Source: an uncultured Campylobacter sp.
GTDB lineage: Bacteria > Campylobacterota > Campylobacteria > Campylobacterales > Campylobacteraceae
Assembly: GCF_963518785.1 (NCBI RefSeq)
Contig: NZ_CAUQKJ010000010.1
Span: 1-64,000, forward strand
Direction of reading: 5' to 3'
DNA: 64,000 nt
Numbering within the stretch: the first letter of the stretch is position 1; each line of letters starts with the position of its first letter. This document shows positions 1 to 7,978 of the stretch, piece after piece. The notes beneath the pieces were generated by a model. It was not told where the DNA came from and made no database searches. It was given only the letters and a program-made list of their open reading frames with translations. The translations under genes were made by a program, and so were the position numbers.

Positions 1-91
1 AGTTGATCCCTTCAAGCCCAATTTTTGCAAATATCGCAGTCAGTGCCGCAAAGAGTGTTGATGCGAGTGCCCAAACCGCCCATGTCTCCAT
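1..91 (-). CDS. EamA/DMT-family transporter, N-terminal fragment
   Basis: The reverse strand encodes METWAVWALASTLFAALTAI and runs off the left edge, so only about 30 residues are visible. The hydrophobic start followed by A-I-F-A-K-I-G resembles the first membrane helix of short EamA-type drug/metabolite transporters. An AAGGAAT ribosome-binding site precedes the ATG at 91. Family assignment rests on this short N-terminus alone and the substrate is unknown. Confidence 0.6.
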   Translation of the reverse strand, partial: METWAVWALASTLFAALTAIFAKIGLEGIN

Positions 92-119
92 GATATTCCT
101 TTATGAAATGAATTATTGG

Positions 120-125
120 ATTATA
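120..125 (-). promoter_or_regulatory. -10 box for the EamA-type gene
   Basis: TATAAT on the reverse strand, about 29 bases before the ATG at 91. No clear -35 is visible, as is usual for Campylobacter sigma-70 promoters. A second TATAAT lies on the forward strand at 149-154 with no gene close behind it. Confidence 0.45.
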
Positions 126-559
126 GCCCTATTTAGGTAAAATTTCCTTATAATTTCGCGAGTGTCGCAGCAAAAAGCTAAATCGCAGGCGAGCAATCCT
201 ACGAAGGCGGCATTGAAATTTTAAAATTTTAGCCGCAAAATACGGCTAAATTTCAGTTCCGACAAGCAAAGCTTGCCTCGCGCGCTACCGAATGAGTTTG
301 GGCGCCGTTTGAGTGGTGTGCCGCAAGGCACGGTTCGCAGAAACTGCCATAAAATTTCGCTTTGGCAAGATAAAATTTTATCGAGGCAAGACGAGCTTTC
401 CTCCGAATGCAAAATTCTATTTTAATTCAGTAAAAGCACGACCGAATACCCCTTTCGTAAATCCAAACGCGATATAAATTCCCCCGAGCAGAAAGATCTG
501 AATTTAAAAAATATTTATTGTTTGTATATAAAATCTTAAAATTTCTACGAGGAGAGCTT
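126..559. other. Non-coding spacer
   Basis: About 430 bases between the EamA gene promoter and the lipoprotein gene. It has A/T words (AAATTTTA type) and GC-rich patches. Open frames on both strands lack good starts and look like chance. A forward TATAAT at 149-154 could start an untranslated transcript, but nothing supports that beyond the box. Confidence 0.4.
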
Positions 560-943
560 ATGAAAAAATTTCTACTCGCGCTCATCGCGATATTCGTTTT
601 AGCGGGCTGCGGCAGCGACCCGAAAGGCGTAGCCGAGGACTTCATCAAAGCCCTATACGAGGGCGATTCTAAGACTTTGGTGGATGCTATAGACATACCC
701 GATAAGGACAGATCGGACGACGGCTCTATGCAGATGATAAACGGCAAACTGATGCAAATGGCAGGCGCCGGCAAGGAGGAGGCCTCCAAGCGCGACGGGC
801 TAAAGGGCGTCTCGGGCGAGCTGCAAAATAGCGACGAGAAATCGGCGTTCGTGAAAGTCACCGTGTCTTTTAAAAACGGCACAAACCGCACCGAGGGCGT
901 TAAACTCATCAAAAAAGACGGCAAATGGAAGGTTGCGCTTTAG
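560..943 (+). CDS. DUF4878-type lipoprotein
   Basis: 127-residue lipoprotein. MKKFLLALIA begins a signal peptide and L-A-G-C puts the lipidated cysteine at residue 17. The mature part (SDPKGVAEDFIKALYEGD... then a KDGKWKV ending) has the layout of DUF4878/NTF2-like lipoproteins of Gram-negative bacteria, whose function is not established. I chose ATG 560, not the upstream in-frame ATG at 518, because GAGGAGA lies just before it and the signal peptide starts there. The next gene starts inside its last codons, so the two are probably translated together. Confidence 0.8.
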   Translation: MKKFLLALIAIFVLAGCGSDPKGVAEDFIKALYEGDSKTLVDAIDIPDKDRSDDGSMQMINGKLMQMAGAGKEEASKRDGLKGVSGELQNSDEKSAFVKVTVSFKNGTNRTEGVKLIKKDGKWKVAL

Positions 944-1536
944 CCAAAAAGCTTCTAGTTTGTCTGATCTTCGCTCTAGGCGAGTTCGGCGAGCTTTGGA
1001 CGCTCACGCGCGCGCCTGTCGCCAAAGAGCCGCTACGAGTGCCGGATGAAATTTTATCAAATCTGCGCACGGGCGATCTCGTCTTTCGCATGGGCGATGT
1101 CACCGACAGCCGCATAATCGCAATCACAACGAATTTTAAATACTCGCACGTAGGCATAATCGTGCGCGAACGCCCGCTCGTGATAGTGCACGCCGTAACG
1201 GGCGAGGGCGAGCGAGACGGCGTCGCGACCGTTTCGATGCGGGAGTTTTTGGCGCATGCGCGAGACTTCGGCGCGGCGCGGATGAAATTTTTAAACGAGG
1301 AGCAAAAGGCGCGCCTAGCCGCCTCTTTACTTAAGCGCGTCGGCGAAGATTTTACGCTAAGACCTCGCGGCGAAGCGAACCTCTACTGCACGACGCTACT
1401 CGAGCAGGAAATCTCTAAAATCACGGAATTTTCGCCGCAATATTTTAAGCTAAGCTTAGCCGTCCTGGGCGGCGAATACCTCGCGCCGAAGGCATTTTGG
1501 CACTACGGCGGCGTCGAAATTTTATATGAGCGGTAG
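925..1536 (+). CDS. YiiX/YebB-like permuted papain-fold (NlpC/P60-like) hydrolase
   Basis: 203 residues. After a hydrophobic N-terminus comes GDLVFR (about residue 50), YSHVGII with candidate catalytic His75, VIVHA, and YCTTLL with candidate Cys155. The His-before-Cys order is that of the circularly permuted NlpC/P60 group (YiiX, YaeF), thought to cleave amide bonds of cell-wall or lipid-linked substrates. ATG 925 overlaps the lipoprotein gene by 19 bases. The signal-like start suggests export. The substrate cannot be told from sequence. Confidence 0.75.
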   Translation: MEGCALAKKLLVCLIFALGEFGELWTLTRAPVAKEPLRVPDEILSNLRTGDLVFRMGDVTDSRIIAITTNFKYSHVGIIVRERPLVIVHAVTGEGERDGVATVSMREFLAHARDFGAARMKFLNEEQKARLAASLLKRVGEDFTLRPRGEANLYCTTLLEQEISKITEFSPQYFKLSLAVLGGEYLAPKAFWHYGGVEILYER

Positions 1537-1836
1537 GCGCAGCTTATCTTGGGGCGGAATTTTGCGCGCTGTGTAAATTTAAATATCGCATCAATTCAAA
1601 TCCGCGCATGAATAGAATTTAAGCTTAGAATTCTGCGCCGTAAAATTTCGGTCAAAATTTGCTTTGGCGCTAAATTTTAGAATTCCGAATGGCGTAAAAT
1701 TCTACGTAATATAGAATTTCGTGGAGTATTAAATTACAAAATTCCATTAATTACTAAATTTGCAAAATTTAGTAGGCGTGGAATTTTATAGAGCGCGTAA
1801 TTTACAAAATTTTAAAAAGCGAAGTGCGCTTCGCCT
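1537..1836. other. Non-coding convergent spacer
   Basis: 300 bases between the convergent hydrolase and nusA genes, dominated by AAATTTTA/GAATTT words. No convincing gene or strong hairpin terminator was found. Confidence 0.4.
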
Positions 1837-2964
1837 CTACAGCTCGCCGAAAAGCGCTTCGAGATTTTTAAGACCTTCTTCCTTGGAGACCTTTTTCTCG
1901 CTCGCCGAGCCGGTTTCGATAAGTTCGATCTCGCAGCCGCACAGCATCGAGGCGAGGCGGATATTTAGGCCGTTTTTGCCGATCGCTTTGCTTTTTTGAT
2001 CGGGGTTTACGTAGACGATCGCCTTGCCGTCCTGCGCTATTTTGACCGAGTTTACGATCGCAGGCGCCATTGCACGAGTGATCAAAATTTCGGGGCTTGC
2101 GGAGTATTCAAACGCGTCGATGCTCTCGCCGCCGCTTCCGTCTTGCAAATTTTTGCTTAAAAATCTACTCACCGCATCGATTCGAGCGCCTCCTTTGCCG
2201 ACGGTGGCGCCTACCGGATCGACGTTTGGCGAGACGGCGCTAAGTGCGATCTTGGCTCGCCTGCCCGGAATCCTCGCGCAAGCCTGAATGATAACGCTGC
2301 CGTCTTTGATCTCTGGGACTTCGGCGGCGAGCAGGGCTTCTAGGAATTTTGGGCTGGTGCGCGAAAGTTCCAGCCTGATGCCGTGAGATTTGTCGATGGC
2401 TACGTTTTTGATGACGGCTTGCAGCACGTCGCCGATTTTGAAATTCTCGCCCTTGATGCGGTTTTTAAGCGGCATAAAGGCCTTTGTATCCTCGATCTCT
2501 ACGTAGGTCGTGCCGTCGTGATCGATCTTAGTGACTGTGCCGTGAGTGAGGGTGCCCACCTTGCTTTTATAGTTTTCAAAAATTTTCTCTTCAAGCAGTC
2601 TTTGGATGTGGAAATTTAGCTCTCTAGCCAGCACGCCGGAAGCCGTGCGACCGAGGTTTTCGATATTTATTTCGTAGCTTAGCTCATCTCCGATCTCCGC
2701 GTTTTCGCCTATTTTTTTGGCTTCGCTTAGCGCGATGAAGTTGTGATCGCCGAGCCGCTCATCATCATCTGCTACGACGTGGACCTTTTGGTAAAGCTTG
2801 ACGCGCTTGGTCTGCGGATCGACTTCGCTGTCGTAGAGATACTCCTCGCCGAAAAGCCTTTTTGCCGTCTGGATGAACGCCGTTTTGACGCGCTCTTTGA
2901 CGTCTGCGGGCTCAAGCCCCTTTTCATTTGCAATCGACTCGATGATGTCGGTGATTTTTTCCAT
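1837..2964 (-). CDS. nusA: Transcription elongation/termination factor NusA
   Basis: 375 residues, normal for the Campylobacterota form. In order: the NusA N-terminal RNA-polymerase-binding domain; an S1 domain at about residues 135-200 (VGTLTHGTVTKIDHDGTTYVEIE); and two KH domains (VGKGGARIDAV and AIGKNGLNIRLA). The E. coli C-terminal acidic repeats are absent, which is usual outside Gammaproteobacteria. It binds RNA polymerase and nascent RNA in pausing, termination and antitermination. It stands alone here and diverges from the HP0268-miaB group. Confidence 0.95.
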   Translation of the reverse strand: MEKITDIIESIANEKGLEPADVKERVKTAFIQTAKRLFGEEYLYDSEVDPQTKRVKLYQKVHVVADDDERLGDHNFIALSEAKKIGENAEIGDELSYEINIENLGRTASGVLARELNFHIQRLLEEKIFENYKSKVGTLTHGTVTKIDHDGTTYVEIEDTKAFMPLKNRIKGENFKIGDVLQAVIKNVAIDKSHGIRLELSRTSPKFLEALLAAEVPEIKDGSVIIQACARIPGRRAKIALSAVSPNVDPVGATVGKGGARIDAVSRFLSKNLQDGSGGESIDAFEYSASPEILITRAMAPAIVNSVKIAQDGKAIVYVNPDQKSKAIGKNGLNIRLASMLCGCEIELIETGSASEKKVSKEEGLKNLEALFGEL

Positions 2965-3027
2965 AAATTTTCCTTAAGATTTGATTTCGTGCTACTAAAT
3001 TTTGGATTTTAAATTTTGAAGTGCGGT

Positions 3028-3033
3028 ATTATA
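3028..3033 (-). promoter_or_regulatory. -10 box for nusA
   Basis: TATAAT on the reverse strand, about 64 bases before the nusA ATG at 2964. A forward TATTAT at 3067-3072 could serve the divergent HP0268-like gene. Confidence 0.45.
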
Positions 3034-3122
3034 TGGAATTTTGACTTTATTTTTATTTAAACGAATTATTATCTAAATTTCGCTAAACTCGCGGGTTTAA
3101 AACATAAATGAAAGGATAGATC

Positions 3123-3365
3123 ATGCAGCTAAAACTTGCCAGAACGGAGCTTGCCTCTAAGCCAAAAAGCGTTAAGATCGAGGATTTGCAAGCCCAAGTA
3201 GAAAAGAGCGGACAAAAAATATTTTATCTGGATAGAGAAAATTCTCAAAAAGATTTAGCCGCTTTGGTGGATTTTTTCGACACTAAGGGTTTTAGCGTGT
3301 ATCAGCGCATAGTGCGATACGGGCTGAACGAAAACGAGTATATGTACGAGGTGCATATCCTTTGA
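3123..3365 (+). CDS. HP0268-family small protein (putative nuclease)
   Basis: 80 residues, MQLKLARTELASKPKSVKIE to EYMYEVHIL, resembling Helicobacter pylori HP0268. That protein sits next to miaB (HP0269) and has been described as a small nuclease with an Smr-like fold. The same adjacency holds here: the TGA overlaps the TTG start of miaB (TTGA), indicating translational coupling. The AAAGGA ribosome-binding site is well placed before ATG 3123. Nuclease activity is inferred from the family only. Confidence 0.75.
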   Translation: MQLKLARTELASKPKSVKIEDLQAQVEKSGQKIFYLDRENSQKDLAALVDFFDTKGFSVYQRIVRYGLNENEYMYEVHIL

Positions 3366-4657
3366 GTAAACTCCTCTTCATCCAGACCCTAGGTTGCGCG
3401 ATGAACGTGCGCGATAGCGAGCATATTATCGCGCAGCTAAAAGAGCAAGATTACGAGATTACCGACGACGTAAATATCGCGGATCTGATCTTGATAAATA
3501 CCTGCTCCGTACGCGAAAAGCCCGTGCATAAGCTTTTCAGCGAGATCGGAGCATTCGATAAAGCTAGAAAAAAGGGCTCCAAAATCGGCGTTTGCGGCTG
3601 CACCGCAAGTCATCTGGGCGGAGAAATTTTTAAGCGCGCGCCATTCGTGGATTTCGTGCTCGGCGCCAGAAACGTATCTAAAATTTCGCAAGCCGTTCGT
3701 ACGCCAAAATTTATCAGCACTGACATAAACTACGACGAGAGCGAGTTTGCATTCGGCGATTTTGCGAGTTCGCCATATAAATCCTTCATAAACATAATGA
3801 TCGGCTGCGACAAAAAGTGCTCCTACTGCATCGTGCCGCAGACTAGAGGCGATGAAATTTCGATCCCCGCTCAAATCATCTTGCGTGAAGCCGAAAGATC
3901 CGCTGCTCGCGGCGCCAAAGAGATATTTTTGCTCGGACAAAACGTCAACAATTACGGCAAGCGCTTTTCTAACGCGCACGAAAAAATCGACTTCAGCGAC
4001 CTGCTCATGCGGCTTAGCGATATAGAGGGCATTGAGCGCATCCGCTTTACTAGCCCGCATCCGCTACATATGGACGATAAATTTCTAGACGTTTTTTGCA
4101 ATAATCCTAAAATTTGCAAATCGATGCATATGCCGCTGCAAAGCGGCTCGAGCAAGGTTTTGCGCGATATGAAGCGCGGATATACCAAGCAGTGGTATCT
4201 AGACCGCGCGCTTAAGCTGCGCCAAAGCTGCCCGGACGTGGCGATCAGCACCGACATCATCGTGGGCTATCCGAGCGAGAGCGAGGAGGATTTTGCTGAG
4301 ACGATGGAAGTGCTGGAGGCAGTGAGATTCGAGCAGGTTTTTTCCTTTAAATTTAGCCCGCGACCGCTCACACCGGCAGCAAATTTAAAGCCGCTGGATG
4401 ATGAAATTTCAAGCGAAAGGCTAAGCAGGCTGCAAAGCGCTCACGCTAAAATTTTAGACGAGATCGCAGGAGCGCAAAAAGATAAAATTTTCGACGTGTA
4501 TTTCGAGGAGCTGCGAGAGGGCGGCACTGCGTGCGGTAGAAGCTTTTCAAATTTTCTAATCTGCGTGCAAGGCGGCGAGGAGCTGTTAGGCAAAACGCGC
4601 AGAGTACGTGTCGAAAAGACCGCCAGAATGGCGCTTTATGGAAAAGTTATCGCTTAA
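3362..4657 (+). CDS. miaB: tRNA-2-methylthio-N6-dimethylallyladenosine synthase MiaB
   Basis: 431-residue methylthiotransferase that adds the 2-methylthio group to i6A37 of tRNA. The N-terminal UPF0004 domain has cluster cysteines C12, C48 and C80. The radical SAM motif is C149-x3-C153-x2-C156 (IGCDKKCSYC), and a TRAM-type C-terminus follows. It starts at TTG 3362, coupled to the HP0268-like gene. The next gene begins within its last 20 bases. RimO, the paralogue acting on ribosomal protein S12, is encoded separately at 7978-9477; the IGCDKKCSYC and INTCSV motifs here fit MiaB. Confidence 0.95.
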   Translation: MSKLLFIQTLGCAMNVRDSEHIIAQLKEQDYEITDDVNIADLILINTCSVREKPVHKLFSEIGAFDKARKKGSKIGVCGCTASHLGGEIFKRAPFVDFVLGARNVSKISQAVRTPKFISTDINYDESEFAFGDFASSPYKSFINIMIGCDKKCSYCIVPQTRGDEISIPAQIILREAERSAARGAKEIFLLGQNVNNYGKRFSNAHEKIDFSDLLMRLSDIEGIERIRFTSPHPLHMDDKFLDVFCNNPKICKSMHMPLQSGSSKVLRDMKRGYTKQWYLDRALKLRQSCPDVAISTDIIVGYPSESEEDFAETMEVLEAVRFEQVFSFKFSPRPLTPAANLKPLDDEISSERLSRLQSAHAKILDEIAGAQKDKIFDVYFEELREGGTACGRSFSNFLICVQGGEELLGKTRRVRVEKTARMALYGKVIA

Positions 4658-5291
4658 AAAGCGGCTGTTTTTCCGCATCGCCGAATATCTCATTTTTATC
4701 CTGATTTGGTGTATTTTTTTAACATGCAGGGTTAAATTTACCCCCGCGAAGCTGCCCGAAAAGCCCTGCGTCGTCGTGTTTTGGCACGGAAGATTAGCTA
4801 TGATGAGCTTTGCTTATAGGCGCTGGTGGTTGCGGGATTTCGGCAATACTAAGCAAGCCAAGGTCATCATCAGCGATCACAAAGACGGCGAGATAATTAC
4901 GCGCGTGATCTCGCATTTTGGCATCGGTGCGATCCGCGGCAGCAGTTTCAAAGGCGGAGCGCGCGCGCTTATGGGCGCGATCAAAGAGATAAAAAACGGT
5001 ACCGATGTCATCATCACTCCCGACGGTCCGCGCGGCCCCCTTCACAGCGTCGCGGATGGAGCCGTGATCCTTGCGCAGCGACTGAACTTAGGCATTTACG
5101 CGCTAAATTACGAAGCGAGCAGTTTTTGGAAATTTCATAGCTGGGACGAGATGGTATTGCCAAAGCCCTTTTCGCGCATAAATTACAGCCTCAGCGCACC
5201 GTTAAATTTAACTGGGCTTAGCCTCGATGCGGGCAAAGAGGCGATCAGGCGACTGCTTTTTGCAAGCGCCGAGCAAGACGCTAAATTTTAG
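4638..5291 (+). CDS. DUF374 lysophospholipid acyltransferase-like protein
   Basis: 217 residues. An N-terminal hydrophobic stretch (FRIAEYLIFILIWCIFLTC) anchors it in the inner membrane. FWHGRL, SDHKDGEII, RGSSFKGG and ITPDGPRGP are the conserved blocks of DUF374, a family related to lysophospholipid and lipid A acyltransferases. ATG 4638 overlaps miaB by 20 bases. I prefer it to the longer in-frame start at 4608, which adds only ten charged residues. C. jejuni carries the same gene after miaB. Exact acyl substrate unknown. Confidence 0.8.
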   Translation: MEKLSLKKRLFFRIAEYLIFILIWCIFLTCRVKFTPAKLPEKPCVVVFWHGRLAMMSFAYRRWWLRDFGNTKQAKVIISDHKDGEIITRVISHFGIGAIRGSSFKGGARALMGAIKEIKNGTDVIITPDGPRGPLHSVADGAVILAQRLNLGIYALNYEASSFWKFHSWDEMVLPKPFSRINYSLSAPLNLTGLSLDAGKEAIRRLLFASAEQDAKF

Positions 5292-5312
5292 TTTGAAATA
5301 ATAGTCTTTTGG

Positions 5313-5318
5313 TATAAT
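5313..5318 (+). promoter_or_regulatory. -10 box for the 5338 gene
   Basis: TATAAT just downstream of the DUF374 stop and 20 bases before ATG 5338, with GGAGAG as ribosome-binding site. Suggests the next gene also has its own promoter. Confidence 0.45.
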
Positions 5319-5337
5319 TGCGATTTTAGGAGAGAAA

Positions 5338-6093
5338 ATGGCACTATTTAAGGCAAAATCATTCCTCAGCGTCGCTAAAAGTGCCGGCGCATGCGAGTTT
5401 TTTTATAGAAAATTGGGCTTCGGCAAAAGAATTTTGGATGAGAAATCCGATCGCTTTCCTATCGCGCAAGAAAATGATCTGGCTACCTCGCTGGTGGGCT
5501 TTGCGGATCTGAGTGATAAAAATTTAATCTCTTGCGTGCTGATAGACGACGAAAATCAAAGAGTGTATTTTAACGAGGATTATATGATTAAAGAAAATAG
5601 TATTTATCAAAAAGTCGATGATAGTTTCATAGTGGAATTTCCTCGCGCAAGTGCACAGGCGGCGGATGAGACTTTTGGAATAGAATTTAGCTCGCACGCT
5701 AGTTTATTTAAAATTTTATACTTCTTGCTAAAAAATCAAAGCGATTTTGAAAACATGGCGATGTTCGCGCTGAAATTTAATAACCGCGCGTGTTTTGTCG
5801 TCGCCAACCAAGAGCGCGTGCTCTACGCCGACATAATGCGCATCGATGAGGAGATGCAGGCGGCGATGAGCGATACTGACGAGCTATTTTATGAGCTTTT
5901 AAATTTTCAGATCGAGACCTTTTATAAATCCGAAAATAGCGAGTTTCTCACTAATGTTTTCATCTACTCAGACGGCACACTTAGCAACGAGATTGGTTAT
6001 GTGATTTTCACGCGCATCTTCATCAAAACAAATTTGATAAATCTAAATTTTGCCGATTACATCAACAAAATCGCGATGCTGGAAGCCCGCTAG
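5338..6093 (+). CDS. Conserved hypothetical protein of the nusA-miaB region
   Basis: 251 residues, no signal peptide or membrane segment, so probably cytoplasmic. I do not recognise a domain. A conserved Campylobacter protein of similar size occupies this place after the DUF374 gene in C. jejuni, so it is likely orthologous by position. The C-terminal half (NRACFVVANQERVLYADIMRI, then a segment ending FADYINKIAMLEAR) looks like a compact alpha/beta fold. No function is proposed. Confidence 0.7.
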   Translation: MALFKAKSFLSVAKSAGACEFFYRKLGFGKRILDEKSDRFPIAQENDLATSLVGFADLSDKNLISCVLIDDENQRVYFNEDYMIKENSIYQKVDDSFIVEFPRASAQAADETFGIEFSSHASLFKILYFLLKNQSDFENMAMFALKFNNRACFVVANQERVLYADIMRIDEEMQAAMSDTDELFYELLNFQIETFYKSENSEFLTNVFIYSDGTLSNEIGYVIFTRIFIKTNLINLNFADYINKIAMLEAR

Positions 6094-6326
6094 ATCAAAT
6101 TTTTCGCTCCGCACCTAGGCAGAATTTTAAAATTTTATCTTTGCAATTGCGCTTGCTTGATACGATTTAGTTGCTTGTTTGCGCCGCATTTTATTAAATT
6201 TTATCTCGCGTTACATAATGGATTTTGGCTGGGTAAAATCAATCCGTATTTTAAACGGCTCGCTTTTAAATTTAAACTTATTTGCCGCAAAGGGCCTGTC
6301 TTGCGCCGTAAATTTTATCTTTTTCA

Positions 6327-6980
6327 CTAATCACGATTAATTTTGCGTAAAAAATTTTCTATCAAAGCTCGCCTTTGCTCCACATCGTCGTTCTCGCTAA
6401 TGCCCTCTAGCTCGCTTGCGTGATGAGCCTTGGGCGGGATATCTTTCAGATACGACCACACCTCGTCCTCGCTTAAAATTTTGCCGTGCAGATCAAAGCC
6501 CACGTTTAGCGCCCTGCCCGAAACTTCAGCCATATCTGCGTGCAGGTGACCGTAGAGCATCAGCGCGCCATAATGGCAGTTTGCCCACTCGATCATCGGG
6601 TAGTGAGACAGAGCCGCTCTCTTATGCGATAGGCGCACAAAGGCGTAGCCCACGATCTGCTCAAACATAAAATTACCGTCCGCCTTGTGCTGGCTTAACA
6701 GCTCGTTTTTCATCGCAGCGATGCGCCCATCGTGGTTGCCGAGCACCAAAAAATGCCGCCCGTTTAGTCTGCGAAGTAACTCGCAAGTGTGCGCAAAATC
6801 CTTGTGAAAGGAGACGTCGCCGAGATTATAGACAAGATCCTCGGATGTAACAAGCGCGTTCCAAGCGGTGATGAGATTTTCATCCATTTCGGCTACGTTT
6901 GCACCTTTTCTAAAATTGGGATATTTTTTAAGCACCAGCTCGTGGCCGAAGTGCAGATCGGAGGTAAAATAAACGCTCAT
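6327..6980 (-). CDS. Calcineurin-like metallophosphoesterase
   Basis: 217 residues with the family's metal-binding blocks in order: TSDLHFGH at the start, NLGDVSFH, LGNHDGR and LYGHLHAD. These ligate two metal ions that hydrolyse phosphoesters; the substrate is unknown. The C-terminus past about residue 170 is a charged helix. ATG 6980 overlaps the tilS stop (ATGA), so it is the last gene of the panC-rimO-tilS operon. Confidence 0.85.
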   Translation of the reverse strand: MSVYFTSDLHFGHELVLKKYPNFRKGANVAEMDENLITAWNALVTSEDLVYNLGDVSFHKDFAHTCELLRRLNGRHFLVLGNHDGRIAAMKNELLSQHKADGNFMFEQIVGYAFVRLSHKRAALSHYPMIEWANCHYGALMLYGHLHADMAEVSGRALNVGFDLHGKILSEDEVWSYLKDIPPKAHHASELEGISENDDVEQRRALIENFLRKINRD

Positions 6981-7978
6981 AAAAGCTCCTCAAATAGCGC
7001 AAGATCCGCGCCCTCGGCAAATAAAAATCCGCGGTTTATCGGTGGGATAGCAAGCCGCCTGCACGCTTCTTTAAATTCCTTGTCCATCGCGGCTTTGATA
7101 TATGGCGTTACGAGAATAAAATTTTTGCTCGCGCCCACGGCTACCTTTCCGCCTAGCACGCAGTCGGCGCCGTTTTCTAGGCAGCGCGCGCATTCGTTTC
7201 GCTGTGCGGAGCTTAGCACGAGCCCTAGCCGCTTGCAGGCCTGATCCACGCCGCGAATCTCGTTTACACCGCGTTTTATGAGATAAATTTTTGTCGCGGG
7301 ATTAGAAATTTCGGGAGTTAAGCTTAACGCATCGACCGCCAAAAACTCAAAGCTCTTTTTTACGCCGCTAAAGTATTCGTTTAAAAACGGCTCGCTAAAT
7401 TTCGCGCGAATAAAGCCGCGTTTAAACCGGTCCGTTAAATTCGTCTCGTCGGTGAAGTATTTTAGGTTTCGCTCACGCAAAAACCGCTCCAGCTCGCACT
7501 TTCGCACGCCTAGAAGCGGACGAGCGATCACGTAGTCCTCGCGAGTTTCTAGCTCCTGCATGCCTAACAGCTCGCTAAGCCCCGCGCCGCGCCCAAGCTG
7601 CATCAAAAACCACTCGAATTTATCGTCGAATTGATGCGCCAAAATCAAATTTTCATATCCCCGCTCGCGGCAAATTTGACCGAAAAAATCATATCTGGCC
7701 GCACGTGCCTCGTGCTCGAAATTTGACGCGCCTAGCCGCACGCTTTTTACGTAGATTTGTTTGTTAAATTTGGCCGCCAAATGCCTTACCGAGGCGACTT
7801 CGTCCTTGCTTTGCGCGCGGACGTTGTAATCCACGATCGCAAGGTCAAATTTCACGCCCGCCTCGTCCAAAAGGTAAAAAAGCGCGGTACTATCGACGCC
7901 GTGCGAAAATGCAAGCAGATTTTTGCCGGCCCGCAGCAAGGCTAGAATTTTGCTTGGAATTTCGGGCGAGTTTTTCAT
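6977..7978 (-). CDS. tilS: tRNA(Ile)-lysidine synthase TilS
   Basis: 333 residues; converts C34 of the AUA-reading tRNA-Ile to lysidine using ATP and lysine. The N-terminal PP-loop reads S-H-G-V-D-S (residues 25-30) where the family consensus is SGGxDS; this fits ATP binding but differs at the first glycine. Downstream blocks (LAHQFDDKFEWFLMQLGRGAGL) match the catalytic domain. The C-terminal domain is short, as expected in Campylobacterota. Start and rimO stop share a base (TAATG). Confidence 0.9.
   Translation of the reverse strand: MKNSPEIPSKILALLRAGKNLLAFSHGVDSTALFYLLDEAGVKFDLAIVDYNVRAQSKDEVASVRHLAAKFNKQIYVKSVRLGASNFEHEARAARYDFFGQICRERGYENLILAHQFDDKFEWFLMQLGRGAGLSELLGMQELETREDYVIARPLLGVRKCELERFLRERNLKYFTDETNLTDRFKRGFIRAKFSEPFLNEYFSGVKKSFEFLAVDALSLTPEISNPATKIYLIKRGVNEIRGVDQACKRLGLVLSSAQRNECARCLENGADCVLGGKVAVGASKNFILVTPYIKAAMDKEFKEACRRLAIPPINRGFLFAEGADLALFEELL

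Noticed and set aside
427..924. 165-codon open frame on the reverse strand across the lipoprotein gene
   Set aside because: Antisense shadow of the lipoprotein gene; no ribosome-binding site, Ser/Pro-rich composition.
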